A stretch of 64,000 nucleotides of DNA from Symsagittifera roscoffensis (GCF_963678635.1 NC_087062.1:22307789-22371788); one strand, 5' to 3'. Shown: positions 20,845-32,440, numbered from the stretch's first letter. Translations and numbers: made by a program. Notes: generated by a model not told the origin, from the letters alone.

Positions 20845-21797
20845 ATGGGTGACACGAATGAACTAATGGAATTCCTCTCAGCGAGTCTAGGAGCGACTCT
20901 AGACGAGATCTATCAGCGGCTGATCGATTGTGACTTTACACGAGAAGACCGGGGACTGGCGATGTTTGTGGTCGCGCTCCTCAATGCGTTAGGACGAGAG
21001 GGTCGAGGGAATCGCCCTACAGAAGTGGTGTTGATGTTGGCCTTCGGTGAGTCCGGGACCGCCGAGAGAGGTCGAAACCGACTTATGAGATGGCGGCGCG
21101 GAGAAATGTCTGGCCACGACCTGGCTCGTGAGCCAGGACTAGGTGAACAGAGGGACCACCGGCTAGGTGAGATGCCCTTGCCGATCCAACCTGCGCAGCC
21201 GCTCATTGGAGCGAAAAGACAACGTGATGGGCCAGGCCCGTCACATTCAGTCGACTCTCTAACAGCTGCTCCTCCTCCGAAGAGAGTGAGGGTGAGCGAA
21301 ATAGAGATACAGACGTCGGAGACGATTGAGACGTTGGAGAAGAAAGAGAGAGAGATCAGAGTGAGCTGTGTGCCAAACTCCAGGAGTATAGGGCGATAGC
21401 TCGAGAAAGAGACGAATAGAAAAAGAAGTACGAGGATCTGCAGGTGGCCTACAAGGAGGATGAAATAAAGCACCTGAAGGAGCTGTATATGGCAAAGGTG
21501 AGCCAAGTGTCACAGGAGGTTCTGGCGACGATGAAGTCCTCGGAGGGATCCAGGGACACACGCCCCAAGACAAGAGTACATGAGCTGTGTGCATCGAGAT
21601 GGCCCGAGGCTCCTCAGCAGACACAACAGTCTGCTCCCAGTCAGAGGAACACGATACCAGACCCTTCTGACACCTATCTCGCTGCCCAGTTCCAAGAATC
21701 ATTCAATCAAGTGGCCAGAGCAACAATGGATGTGACTAACAGAACCACTGGGCGGACATTGGGTAGGATCGTTCCTTCCCAACGTCGTGATCATTAA
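20845..21797 (+). pseudogene. Second gene, N-terminal region (unknown domain plus coiled coil)
   Basis: ATG at 20845 opens a 184-codon frame (to 21399) starting MGDTNELMEFLSASLGATLD. A helical, Arg-rich segment (RGRNRLMRWRRGEMSG) and a Pro-rich, Lys/Arg-containing stretch (APPPKRVRVS, a nuclear-localisation-like patch) follow. Coding continues in another frame with a coiled coil (KKKYEDLQVAYKEDEIKHLK) to a TAA at 21795, after which the same frame goes on into the SGNH-like part. I do not recognise the N-terminal domain. Confidence 0.5.
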
Positions 21798-22615
21798 TCC
21801 AATAGTTCGGAGCGAGCACCCCGAACGGTAGCGTCATCGGGGACTGCGCATGGCGGAACCTTTCAAAAGTCTCGCGTGGTAGACATTAAGAAGAATCTGA
21901 TGGCACGTCACCAGTTCACGCAAGTGGCCGCGGAGCATCCTCGAGCCTGCCTGAATGACATGAGCTGGAACCCCGCTATGAGCGACCAGGTAATTCCCCC
22001 GGGGAATCGCCACTTGATCATAGGAGACAGTTTGGTGAGGGATCTGAATGAGATCTTCGTCTATGGTCAGACTACCGCTCTGTCCTTTGGAGGAGCCTCA
22101 GTGGCTCAGGTCATCAAGATGATGGAGTTCCAGAGAGCAAGTGGGAGCCTCTATTGGTCTGCCTCCTGAACGAACTAAAGGAGAAGTATAGGCCCAGGCT
22201 TGTGGTGCTGTGCACGATACCACAGAACCCGATGGTGGGCACCGTAGTGGCAGATTTTATGAATGGCAACGTGACCCGGTGGAACGAAATGACCCGCAGT
22301 CTGGTGAGAAACAACCCTGGCGAGCTACGACTTCTGGATCTCGAGAACATATTGCGCATGATTGATCACATCGCGCTCACCGGAGATGGGTTACATTTCA
22401 GCACTCAACGACGGAGACACTGGATCAATGACGTATTTCAGACGCAGTTGAGGGAAGTGGAGCAGGAGTCGAGGACGACCAGTTCTCTGGCTTGGACCAG
22501 TTCGTCCGGAGGAGGTAGAATAAGGGGAAGCGTGCCCGAATCCCTTGTCAACCACCAGGGCCCCTCGCAACAGAGACGGCTACAGCTGCACCCATCACTC
22601 CGAGCTCAAACGTGA
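21798..22615 (+). pseudogene. SGNH/GDSL-hydrolase-like domain
   Basis: Contains HLIIGDSLVRDLNEIF, the block I Gly-Asp-Ser (Ser codon 22029-22031), then a Gly-rich SFGGASVAQVIKMM segment (block II position). After a frameshift near 22150 come PRLVVLCTIPQNP and, near the end, GDGLHFS with Asp (22385) and His (22394) at the block V position. This order is that of SGNH esterases/lipases. The GxND block III, expected near 22140, is not present: a deletion appears to have removed it together with the frame. In an intact element this would be an esterase or deacetylase-like domain. Such domains occur in ORF1 proteins of CR1-type LINEs, but here the context is an LTR element. Substrate unknown. Confidence 0.6.
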
Positions 22616-23830
22616 GAGAGAGGCTGGGGACTGCTGCTCCTCCCAGAGCACAACCGCTGGAAAGCCGACTTGGGAGATCGGTTGATCAGAACAGGAATAA
22701 CTCCCAGACCGTGTCTAGGAGGAACGACCCACCCGCTACGGCAAACCCTGCTTCAGCAGCAGGACCGTCGACAACCGCCGTGCCGGTGGAAGGAATTGAA
22801 CCAAGCAGCGTGCTGCTTTGGAACCGTCCGGACCCCAGTCATCGGGGACAGTACAAGACGGACATGTCAACGAAGTTGAACATGAATACCTTGACGTGTC
22901 GGGAGGACGCAATGAGAATGATCGGCGGAGAAGGACCCACAGTGTCGCGACTATATCGAATACCAGGCGTGGATTGGCTGCTAGCAGAGCAGGAGCAGTT
23001 CAGCTCCACGACTACGCTCCAGCATGCAGACCTGAATGGATTGCCTCAGGACAATACCTTTGGACCTCTGAATACCCGGTCTCGTACGGACGTCCGCCAG
23101 AGAGCCAGCGAACTGACGCCACCTGCTCGTAAGGGCAAGTTTCAGACAGATAGCAAGCCTAACAACAAGCATCACAAGACGTACAGGCAGTTTGCTAAAC
23201 CACCCGGTCAGACGCCTGGCGAGTATTCAAGAGACTACCCCCGAGCGACCACGGTGGATGGGGATGACAGGAGATACGGGGAACTGAAGGTCCCAGTCGG
23301 TGACGGCCTGTTTGCCGCCTATGATCCCTTGAATATGAAAGCGGCCAAGTACCTAATAGTGGCGAGTTCGGATTATCTCTACACGCCCCGTTCTCTCTTT
23401 TGGCCCAACGTGATTTTCTTGGCGGCGCTAATTTGGACTGGGGACAGTCAATAGGCATGATGATAAGTGTGCGAAGGGTGGTCAGCATGGAGCCGCAGGT
23501 GATAGTGGTTGCAGGCTCGAATGATCATCTGCAAAGCAGGGGTTTGTTGTCCCGTCTGACGGATGGGTCGATCCCGAGCAATGAGGTCATAGGAGAGGCG
23601 ATAATGCCATTGCTCTCGGCGATGGCTGAGGTAGAAACAGCAGCAAAACAACGTTTCACCCAAAATGTAGTGAAGGTGGTCTTTGTGTTGTCACCAGGGT
23701 ACGCTGCATTGCCAGAATCCCTTCAGTTTGTGTACACGATGGTCACAACGATAGCGGAGGGACGGTTCAACGTAATAATTCCTGCCCCGAACAGAATGGT
23801 AGCCCTAACAATTATTACCCATCCCGATCT
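22612..23830 (+). pseudogene. Linker and possible second SGNH-like domain
   Basis: Frame 22612-23454 encodes a Pro/Ser/Arg-rich linker, then AAKYLIVASSDYLYTPRSLF. A frameshift near 23425 leads to 23400-23909 with PQVIVVAGSNDHLQSRGLL, a block III-like G-x-N-D (23514-23525), and VVKVVFVLSPGYAALP. These hydrophobic strands with an intervening Asp-Asn pair suggest a second SGNH/flavodoxin-like fold with a degenerate active site. This is a tentative reading of one sequence; the linker is low complexity. Confidence 0.4.
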
Positions 23831-25416
23831 GAGCTTCCTGCCGTTTGGGCTGATATTTCCAATGCCATACAGGGACTCAAAGATTGTAGCACAACTCAGT
23901 TGGTGTTAGATGAGGTTCTGGGGTTGGAGCTGTCCAACTTCGCCAGGTTGCTGAAGTTAAGGCCAGGGGTAGATGACGATCATCTGTTAGTACAACAGGT
24001 GACTGACGATCTCTGGTTCAGACAGATGGATCACGCAGAGATTGAGCAGGGAAGGACAGTCAGGAAAAACATGACATCAGCGGAAGAAGATCTCATGTCA
24101 ATGGCTTTGCGCACGAAGCCCGCACAACAACTTATGGTTCTACTTGTCACCAAGACTGTGTACCTTGGGAGAGGACGCGTTCGAGCATGCGCCGGCAGTG
24201 ATCAAGAGATACACGCGTATCTGAAGAACTTGTTTGATGCCTGGGAGTTAGCCGGGGGTATGATGTTGAAATTGATGCAGGATGAAAACACGATGTCGTT
24301 GGACAAGTTCCAAGCTGACGTACTGGCCACGAGGGCACAATCTGAACGATCAGATGCTATCTTGGGTGGAATGGGAGTGGGATGGACGCCATCCTTCCTG
24401 TCGACGTGCTATCCGAGGGCATCTCGGAACCTGATCGCGAGCTTCGTCAAGGATATCAGGAAGCTGTCGATTGGCCTGATATTAACCCTGTACGTGACAT
24501 TTGGTCATGAGAAATTCGTGAAGGGGCCGGCGAACCTCTTCACCCAAGCGTTGGCAGATTTGAGATTGGATGGACTCCTGACTCTGATTGCCATGACCTA
24601 CGGTCGGCTGGTTGATTTGCTTGTGCTGTTGCGTTACCCCGAACAACTCCAGGGAACAAGTCGTGAGTTCAACGCGCAGTTGGAAACCGCCTCGCTCAGG
24701 ATAATGAAAGACTGGAGGTCTCTCCTGCTCCAATATCTCTTGCAACAGAACAGAAGTGTCACGGGAGAAGATAAGGTGGCGACGGATGCGAGTGAGTGTA
24801 AGCAGTATTGTGGCATGCCCTTGCTGACAGATTTGGCTGTCATGATGCGGATCGATCCGTTGGCTCTGATTCACGGACTGCGGGAAGTCGTCACGGTGGT
24901 GTATGGACCGGTGATGTCTTTCGTGTTCCCGGACAGTTTAACCCAAAGCTTTGGAATCTGAGACCAGTAGTGAAAGATTCAGGAGCGGCAATGAGAGTCC
25001 CACTTTTGCCAGAGGCCTACGCACACGTGAAAGAGAACCAGCAAGCGTGGCTTTCTGGGTCCAGGCCGCTGCCGGACCAATGCCCTCGATACCCACCGAC
25101 AAGGAGGATGTTGTTGGGAGTCAAATCTCCCGTCATTGCCCCTCGCATCGGAGCAGCTCGTGATGCAGAGAGGAGAATGCTGAAGTGGAGTGAAGGGATG
25201 GAGCCGCACTTCATCAGTTGGAACGTTGCGGCCGCGCACACCTTTGACTTCACATTTCCTGATGCTTGCAGCAGGAAAAAGATCAAAGCACCACCTTCCA
25301 GGAGACCTGAGGTCTCGGCTGAGATGTGGAAAGAGGTGTATGCTCCCACAGATGACTTATCAAGACTGAGGTGGTCAGGAGAAGTGAAAGTAGTGATGCT
25401 GGAAGTGGCAAAGTAG
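23831..25416 (+). pseudogene. Large unknown retroelement protein, segment 1
   Basis: Frame open 23900-24961, then 24945-25416 after a frameshift near 24945. Mostly helical with hydrophobic patches such as LSIGLILTLYVTFGHEKFVK and RLDGLLTLIAMTYGRLVDLL, and a basic Pro-rich end. It ends at TAG 25414-25416, but similar coding continues in frame behind it to about 25605. I recognise no family. It follows the SGNH-like region without a gap and was probably part of the same long polypeptide. Confidence 0.5.
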
Positions 25417-26580
25417 TGCGGAGGAGGCTCATACATAACGATAGAGGACCTGGCACCAAATGGCGAGGAGACCGTAGAATTCCTGGTGAATGATGAATTG
25501 TTCTATCACGCAGGAGACCTGACCGTACCGGCGCGGCCGGACTCGGGCATAGACACACGACAAGGCCCTTCGGGAGCTAATCAAAACCTGATGCGGATGA
25601 CGATGAATTGATGGATCAGGACGATGGCGACATCGGGGGAAAGACAGAAAAGCCGGGTGAGACGGATCTAGGAGCGTTGGAGAGAGACTTGCTGGAGTAC
25701 CGGTTTAGTGAAGACGACGACGGGGAAGTCGATGGGAGTCTGTTGCTGATGACGCCATCGTCTTTCATGTCCCCTAAAAAGGAGGCGTCGGCCGACTTAT
25801 CCCCGATGGACCCAATAAGTCAGGCGAGAGAGTGCCGAAGTGAACTAGAAAAATTGAAGAGTCAATGAGGGTATCCTTCCTGAGTACGCTACCGGAAGAG
25901 GAATGGGAGAGATACCAAAGTGAACTAGAAAGCAAGACAGGGGTAATCTGGAACCGAGTGAACTTCATGGAAAGGTCATGGGACGTGATACGACGATATG
26001 GGACGCAGTCCATAATGAATGTGGGATTGAACCAACCCATTATGCGTGAGGTCCTGGAGAAAATAATGAACTCCACAGAGTCTGATGTTCTGACCGAGTC
26101 AGTTACAGAGGACAGTGCCGATGATCAGCAGTTCACGAAGAAACTACCCGTCAGACGAGCCAGAAAAGGGCTGAAGCGACTGAAAGGGAAGACAGGAAGT
26201 CGAGCCGTGAATCAGAGGGTGGTGAAGTCAAAAGCCAGCGCAGTGGTGGCCTCTTTGACGAGCGCAGGTCGTTCAGGCGAGAGCGGGCAAGGAGATGGTG
26301 CGACGCTGACCGGGGGAGAAAAAGAGAACCTGATACCCCCTATGCTCTTGGCAGGTCTGACCACAACAGCCACGAAATCAAAGAAGACTGCACGAACCCT
26401 AGCAGACACTAAGCTAGAGATGGAGATCATCAGTCAGTGTGGATCTGGAGGACTTGATGATTACAGGCCCTCGCGAACCAACATGGCCAAGATGAAACTG
26501 GAGGGACAACTCGATGTGGTCGAGTACAGTCGAGCCACTGTGCCGGAATCGGTCCACATGGGAGATCCAGCAGGGGTTAT
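25417..26580 (+). pseudogene. Unknown retroelement protein, acidic/basic middle part
   Basis: Three frames in succession: 25417-25609, 25608-25868 and 25865-26593. The first half is acidic (GALERDLLEYRFSEDDDGEV). The second half contains a strongly basic run (KKLPVRRARKGLKRLKGKTG) that could bind nucleic acid or act as a nuclear-localisation signal. No recognised domain. Confidence 0.45.
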
Positions 26581-27789
26581 GTGGAGATGTTGAAGGCGAG
26601 GAACTCCGCGAGAGGGCACCTGATGGCTTGGAGCGAGAAGCGAGCCATGCAGGAATATTTGAATGGGCTTACAGAGAATTCTAACTTAAATCGGAAAGAA
26701 TACGGCACGGTAATGTCCTCTGAGGCGAACGAAATCGGGCTGGAAAAACTACTGGAAATCTATTGGAGGGCGGCCCTCCAAATATACTTCGACGAGACGA
26801 TGCATGCACCTGCGACGGTGGCAGCGTACCTGGCTCATCCGTGCACGAGAAATGACCTGCAAGTACGGTTGGCTTGGTGCTTGATGGGCATCAAGAAGGC
26901 GAAATATGAAGCCAGTAATGATTTGAAATCAAAGGAACAGGAGCTGGAGTTGATGAAAGCCCTGCGAGCGTTGATTTCAAAAGACGATTCTGCGATAGCC
27001 TGGGCTAAGCGTAAGGATGCCCTTTGCTTTGTAAGGTTCGTGGTGGATCGTATCCCCACTCCTGTTTTGGGAGAATGCATAAAGATCATTCGGCAAAAGG
27101 GAGTTGATTGCGAAAGAAACTTCCTTAGGGCACTCCTGGAACTATATCAGGATATGCCGTTGGTTGTACCAAATAGGGAGTCGAATGACATGGAGAGCTA
27201 TCGCAAGTTGGAAGAAGTGAGAAGGTATTCCAACAAAGGATTGAAAGTGAGCCGGGAGTTGATTGAAACAGTCAGGGGACAAAAAGACTTTGCAACATTG
27301 GGGAAACTGAAGTCGTTCCAAGATGTGTCTGGCATACCGGGGATGGCGTATAATCCCTTCGTGAATGAAGAAGCCAGGGAAGCGTACTTCGACTATGAGC
27401 AAGTCGTAGTGCTCAATTTCTGGGTCGAACGGATTAAGGAAACTGGAATGCTGATGGTGGAACAACCCAAGCTGGGAATTATTTTAGAAGAACGAGTGGT
27501 CGAACCCTCGGTTCCCGAGCTGAAGGGGCAAGTGAGTTTTGATTGTGGTTATTGGGACGGTCCCTTGAAAACCAGCCTAGTAACCATGTGGGAGCTCATG
27601 AAGCCTTCTTGGTGTCCCCATCCTAACGCCGGTTTAATCTGGGACATGACTGCGGATATCACGTTAGACCTGGATGATGACACGAGTCTTCATGATCTGG
27701 CCATGATACACCATCTGCTGGCCATGAGGATGACGAAGCGGAAGGGAAGAGCAACCCATCCACGGAGCCATCCGAGGAAAGTCCATTGA
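26581..27789 (+). pseudogene. Unknown retroelement protein, 402-codon segment
   Basis: Longest uninterrupted frame in the window (402 codons). Predominantly alpha-helical, with segments LEKLLEIYWRAALQIYFDET, LECIKIIRQKG-like hydrophobic helices and a tail rich in Asp (DITLDLDDDTSLHDL). The frame ends shortly after a Lys/Arg-rich stretch where coding shifts to the frame beginning 27786. The ATG at 26581 is probably not a true start, because the preceding frame reads into it (AGVMWRC / VEMLKARN). Function unknown. Confidence 0.5.
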
Positions 27790-29357
27790 GCAATTGGTTG
27801 AGGCAAGGCACCTGTTTAGCTGAACATAGTGGGATGGAAGGACATGTTTGCAACTTGGGACACTGCCTGATTACGCTGAGTGAGCAGCATCGACAACTGG
27901 CACGATTGTACGGAAGATTGAGCATGTCGGATAAGAGTGGCATGGAGTTGGTCGCGGACTGTCATGGGGTGACGGATGTAAACTTGACCACAGCCTTGGG
28001 ATTTTGTAGCATGACGAGCTCGATAGAATCGCTTGAGCGCTTGGAGCGTGCCCATGAGCTAGTGACTTCCCTCAGCGTGGAAGTATTCCCTGGAGCATTG
28101 CAGACGGAGCAAAAGATTGGAGGCTGGCGAGAGGCTCTGGAAAACGAAATGAATCTGAAGGACAGTGAGGCCTATCATAGACCTACTGGTTCAAAATATC
28201 TGGTGGGTTCAAGCTCCGCACCATATTGCAATAGTAGGTATCCTACACACATGGTGGTGATAGATGCGAGCACGCAGCAGGTGTTGATTGACCAACTTTT
28301 CTCTGTGCCAAAGTGCGTGAGGTTGATTAGAATATCGGAGAGGTCATATGATTTGTTGGCGAAGATCTTTTGAGCAGTCCCGAAGAGATCTGAAGAGGAG
28401 TTGCAAGACGTAGTGGGTTAAGAGTTCATGAGGTTGAACGAAGGTAATATGAGCGAGTTCCAGAAGCAGAAAGCGAGTGGATCGTTACCCATTGAATTCC
28501 CCACCATAGAAGAGAAAGACGATTTGCACAGAATTATGATGGAGGTGGAACCGTTGGTGGGAGCCTCAGGGTATTGGACCCGAAAGAACATATTGAGGAC
28601 CCATGGGGAGTATCCTTGTCACTGCTTGGCGCAGACGTTATGGTACCCCAAACGCGGGAATCTGATGCTAGTATGGGACGTGGAGGAGTTGTAATCTACA
28701 GGGTTGCCCGATCAGAATCAACAGGTGTCAACCGTGGTGGTTAGTGCCGTGCTGGCAGTCAGGTGGTTGGAGGCTAACGCGGACACAAGTGAACAGGAGA
28801 CGGCCGAGCCGACTCCTGAGCAGCTGAGCAACGTAAAGATGAGCCGCAAATTGGATCTTTTCAGAACCACCTGCAAGGTTCTGAGAATACCCAAAGCCAT
28901 TGAAAGTATATGGTCAAGGCAAAGGTTGATGCCTTGGTTCCGTGCAGTGATGACGTCATGGATGTATGAACGCGCGAAGCGTCACATGTCGAGGAACACG
29001 GAAGCCTATCAATCTTTCCAGCTAGATATAGGACCGGGAGCCTATAAGAGAGCACACCTGACGCACAGAAACGCGGTCACCACGGCGGTGAAGCGAGTAG
29101 CTGGAGCGCCTTGTGTAACTGAAGATGAGAAGAAAGAGGTCTTAAGAGCTGACCTAGAAAGAAATGTGAGCCTGTGTCTTCACAACAGCTTTTGCAGGAA
29201 CCGGGAGCAAAAGGTGAACGTGGACTTGCTACCTTGTTGCAAACCGAGGCTGTTGAAACAGGAGAGTTGGGGCACGGCCCGCAACTCCATGGACATGTTG
29301 GAAAAAGTCCTAGAAGACAGTGAAGCTGAAGATCAGGATGGAGAAGCAATGGAATGA
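27786..29357 (+). pseudogene. Unknown retroelement protein, C-terminal part
   Basis: One frame carries 27786-28373, 28428-28694 and 28704-29357, separated by stops TGA (28371) and TAA (28692). The last piece includes a Cys-containing segment near its end (CLHNSFC, LLPCCKPR) and an acidic C-terminus. The remaining stop leads into the 3' untranslated region. No recognised family. Confidence 0.5.
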
Positions 29358-30138
29358 AGATGATGGAACGAAGAGGAGAAGTGAAGACGTGAACAAGAAA
29401 GGAAGAGAAGGAGAAAAAACTTGATTGTCTTTGTGTGTTAAAACTTGAACTAATCAACCAAGTTTGATTATTGAACTTGTTAAACTTTTTGTTTTGATCT
29501 AGTTTGGTCAGACCAAACTTTGAAAATTGTTACAATTGTTAAAATTGTTGAAAGAAAATTTTAGTTGTGATACTTATGTATATATATAGAACATAGGTGA
29601 GTATATTTACCTATTTAAACACGACTGAAGTTTTTAACCTGTGTAAGACACAATTTCACTGTGTGGCGACATGGTAAGTTTGGGTAAACTCGCTCGGAAA
29701 GGGTGAGTAACTCAATAGCCACAGAGTTTCTTAGTTTTAATATCAAATAGGACCGCATAAATAACGGATTATACTTGGTGAGTGACGTTAAGTTAATTTT
29801 AACGGGTGCGTGGCCGTGTCACGTCCCAACTTTTTAATCACAAAGAGCGAAAAGAAGTTTTATGGCAAGATGACGTAAGTAGTCAGAAAAGAAATTTTAT
29901 CTAGGACACTCCTCATGGTGCAAATTTTGTGAAAATGTTGGAAGGCAGTGAGATGTAGTACGATGCCATTTGTGACACGTAGTGAGTTGAGCTGGAGTAG
30001 ATAAATTTCATTTTCTTATGCGATTTGTAAGATTGAATATAGAGAACTGGAACACTACTTGACGATAACCCGGTGTTATGCGATCAATAGGGACATTGAT
30101 GGGGACTTGTCTGGGGATTATGTGCCATTCTGCCAGAT
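29358..30138 (+). other. 3' untranslated region of the retroelement with a possible RNA structure
   Basis: Purine-rich start (29358-29420), then AT-rich sequence. Near 29662-29723 TGTGGC pairs with GCCACA around an AGTTT/AAACT hairpin (29677-29690). ATAGGT...ACCTAT (about 29590-29612) is a second hairpin. No polypurine tract is visible directly before the 3' LTR. Confidence 0.4.
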
Positions 30139-31006
30139 TGGCACAGCGCGACCTTCCGGCGGGACAGAAAAAGACGACTAAAGGCCGCAGTAACAAAAAA
30201 ATGCTGCGAGGGAGGGTCGAATTATTCCGGAAGTTTAAAATTTTAAAACTTCGATTGACGGTCAAGTATTTCTCAGAAATACCAAAAGATGGCCATTTTG
30301 ACGAAAAAGAACGAAAAAACAGAACAACGACAAATATAGTGAAAAACGGTCGTACGGGAACACGAGAAAAACGGAACCTCTTATCGTGGCAATAACACAC
30401 GATAAGATCCTTAGCAGTGGAAATTAGTGGAAAAGGAAGCTTCAGTGGGGAAGGAATATTCCGCCGAACCCTCCCGTGCCACAAATTGGGAGAGATAAGA
30501 ACGTTATCTTGAGAAGATTACGCGAGCGGAGGCTTGGTCCCCCAGAGACTGCTATATGTTGAAGGACTGCAGTAAACTAACTTTTTAGCTACTCTGATGC
30601 CATAGAACTTTGAATTAACACCGGTATTATTTGATATTTTAGAATATGAGTAGCTAGGAAGAGGAAAGGGTCAATCCATCTCCAATGGGTTTAATATAGA
30701 ACTGTCACACAAAAAGATGATAAAATAGGGTATTCGAGCCGTGTTTTTAATAGCAATCATGTAGTCTGAGGATCCGAGACTCAGCTATGTGGTTGTGTTC
30801 GCATGTAAAAGAAAGCTGATCAAAAGTCGTTTGACTGATGGCCTAAAAATAGTAACTTTTTACTTAGCCCTAAACAGACCAGAAAATCAACTGGCAAGGT
30901 CGAGACGGTGAAAAACGAGTAGGATTAAGGTAACTGACGCCTGCCAGTCGTTAATAGGTACTTTTTCTACGCTCCGTCGCTGTGTAGTATTTGGGCGAAT
31001 GTTACA
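30139..31006 (+). repeat. 3' LTR of the 18-kb retroelement
   Basis: 868 bp, TGGCACAGCG...GTTACA, matching 13010-13875. Similarity stops exactly at TTACA, which fixes the LTR end, since the 5' copy continues with TAGACGTTTTTA and the primer-site motif. Confidence 0.9.
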
Positions 31007-31008
31007 CT

Positions 31009-31395
31009 GAGTTAAGCTATCGAGGAGATCAAAATACAAAAAAAAACTTTTAAAAAGTAAACGATTGAGTATGCAATTGCTAGAGGCAAATGTCACAAAC
31101 GATAGCAGACTCTTTCATCCAAATAGTTTGATAATTTATAATCTCCGCAAATTTAACGATTTTCTTTATTTGGACGTTTAATTGAACTGAAATACCTTCA
31201 TTGAAGTTGCTGCGACTCGAAAAAAGAATACAGACGATAGAGCATCGCGAAAGGGGGAAATCGGCACAATGCAATTATGCGAGTTTTTCCACCAAATTAT
31301 TTCACTCGAGATTATATCTAATGTTGAGCCTCGGACGCCCGCCGAACTCACTACCAAGTAGTTATTACCTACGGCACAGTACAGCGAGATAAAAA
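31009..31395 (+). repeat. Left LTR-like repeat (LTR B)
   Basis: Starts GAGTTAAGCTATCGAG and contains GAGCCTCGGACGCC near its end. The same two blocks in the same order, with weaker similarity between them, occur at 41195-41570. It starts 2 nt after the 3' LTR of the 18-kb element. Confidence 0.55.
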
Positions 31396-31506
31396 TCGCC
31401 TAGATGGTGAATCTCCGAACTTTCATTGTACCTCTTTGGTAGGGAAAACTTTGGATTGCAGTTGTAAAGTTTGTGTTGCTCATCGAAGGTTCGAGTTTGT
31501 TACGGC

Positions 31507-32440
31507 ATGGAAGATCAAGACATACGGCTGATTGCGCGGAAGCTGCAGTTACGGCAGCAAAAATTCTGGACAAGCAACAAGGTTCATTAGGTTTCGGGAA
31601 AATACGGCCGGATCGCATTCCTTACACTAGCTATCAGGATTGAGCAGACTGGAGGAAGCACTTTGATGGGGTTGCAGAGTCCAACAGCTAGGAAGACGAG
31701 CAAGTCAGGGTTGATCAGCCAACCTGTTTGACAATCTGAGCCTAGGAAGAAACCTTGAGCGTTACTCCTAGTTTTCCGAGAGGTGTTAATGTTGGTTAGG
31801 ATGCTCGCTGAGTTCGATCATACGAATGATGCCATTTCAGACACACGCAAATGCTATAGCCGAGTTCAAGAAATTGAGACTAGGCAAGGAAAAGGACGCA
31901 AAGGAGTTCTCCAGTCGAGTCCAGTGCCTCGGAGACGTAGTCAACGTGAGCATAGGAGCCCACGCAAGTGACGACAGCAACCGTGAGCAGTTCATTGACG
32001 GGCTGTTTGATGTGGAGCTCCAAGACCAGCTCTTGAGCCCTTGAGAAAGGCCAAACTTTGTACCAGTTCAAGCCGAGTAGCAGTGGTAGTGGGCGGTATT
32101 TCAGGACAACAGCCCGCACGCACTGACCCCAGGTTGGACCAATTGGTGAGAGTCCAGAGGGATCTGTTCACACAGTTGCAGAAAATGACGGCAAAGAAAG
32201 GTAGATTTGTCCTTTCTGTTATATATGACGGCACCCAGAAAATCTACACGGACCTGAGTGAAACCAACGACGCCGACAGTTTTTCGGCACCTATATCGGC
32301 GAGGACCACTGTAGTGACGAGAACAGTGGAGCCGAAAGCTACGGAGTGAAGAACCAGGTACCCCATTGCAAACTCTAGGTATGCGGCCGACCAGGATACT
32401 TCATGAAGAAATGCCACCACAAGACCGCGCTTCATTTATT
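31507..32440 (+). pseudogene. gag remnant with degenerate zinc knuckle
   Basis: ATG at 31507 starts MEDQDIRLIARKLQLRQQKF before a stop. Later frames carry a gypsy-type capsid-like segment at about 31826-32042 (KLRLGKEKDAKEFSSRVQCL) that ends at a stop. Near 32360-32420 there is a broken C-x2-C-G-x2-G-x5-C zinc knuckle (CGRPGYFMKKC preceded by a stop). Many stops and frameshifts. Confidence 0.55.

Larger units (their letters stand above)
13010..31006 (+). mobile_element. Giant (about 18 kb) Ty3/gypsy-like LTR retroelement with cargo genes, internally deleted
   Basis: Defined by two direct LTRs (13010-13875, 30139-31006) enclosing a leader, a Gag-like region, an integrase C-terminus, a macrodomain-like frame and about 8.5 kb of further coding remnants, all on the same strand. 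Capsid, protease, reverse transcriptase, RNase H and the integrase core are absent at a junction near 18546, so this copy cannot move by itself. No 5-bp target duplication is seen (TCCGG before, CTGAG after) and no polypurine tract abuts the 3' LTR. A later rearrangement at one edge, or an imprecise LTR start, is therefore possible. Confidence 0.85.

Noticed and set aside
20845-29357. A bacterial-type operon of several separate genes
   Set aside because: Consecutive frames overlap in mid-sequence and several ATG or TTG starts lie inside continuing similarity. Frameshift decay of one or two long genes explains them better.
17151-29457. Minus-strand open frames of 60-200 codons opposite the retroelement
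   Set aside because: They are complements of GC-richer coding sequence and carry no motifs of their own.
13010-31006. A 5-bp target-site duplication for the 18-kb element
   Set aside because: Sequences next to the LTRs (TCCGG and CTGAG) do not match, so none is claimed.
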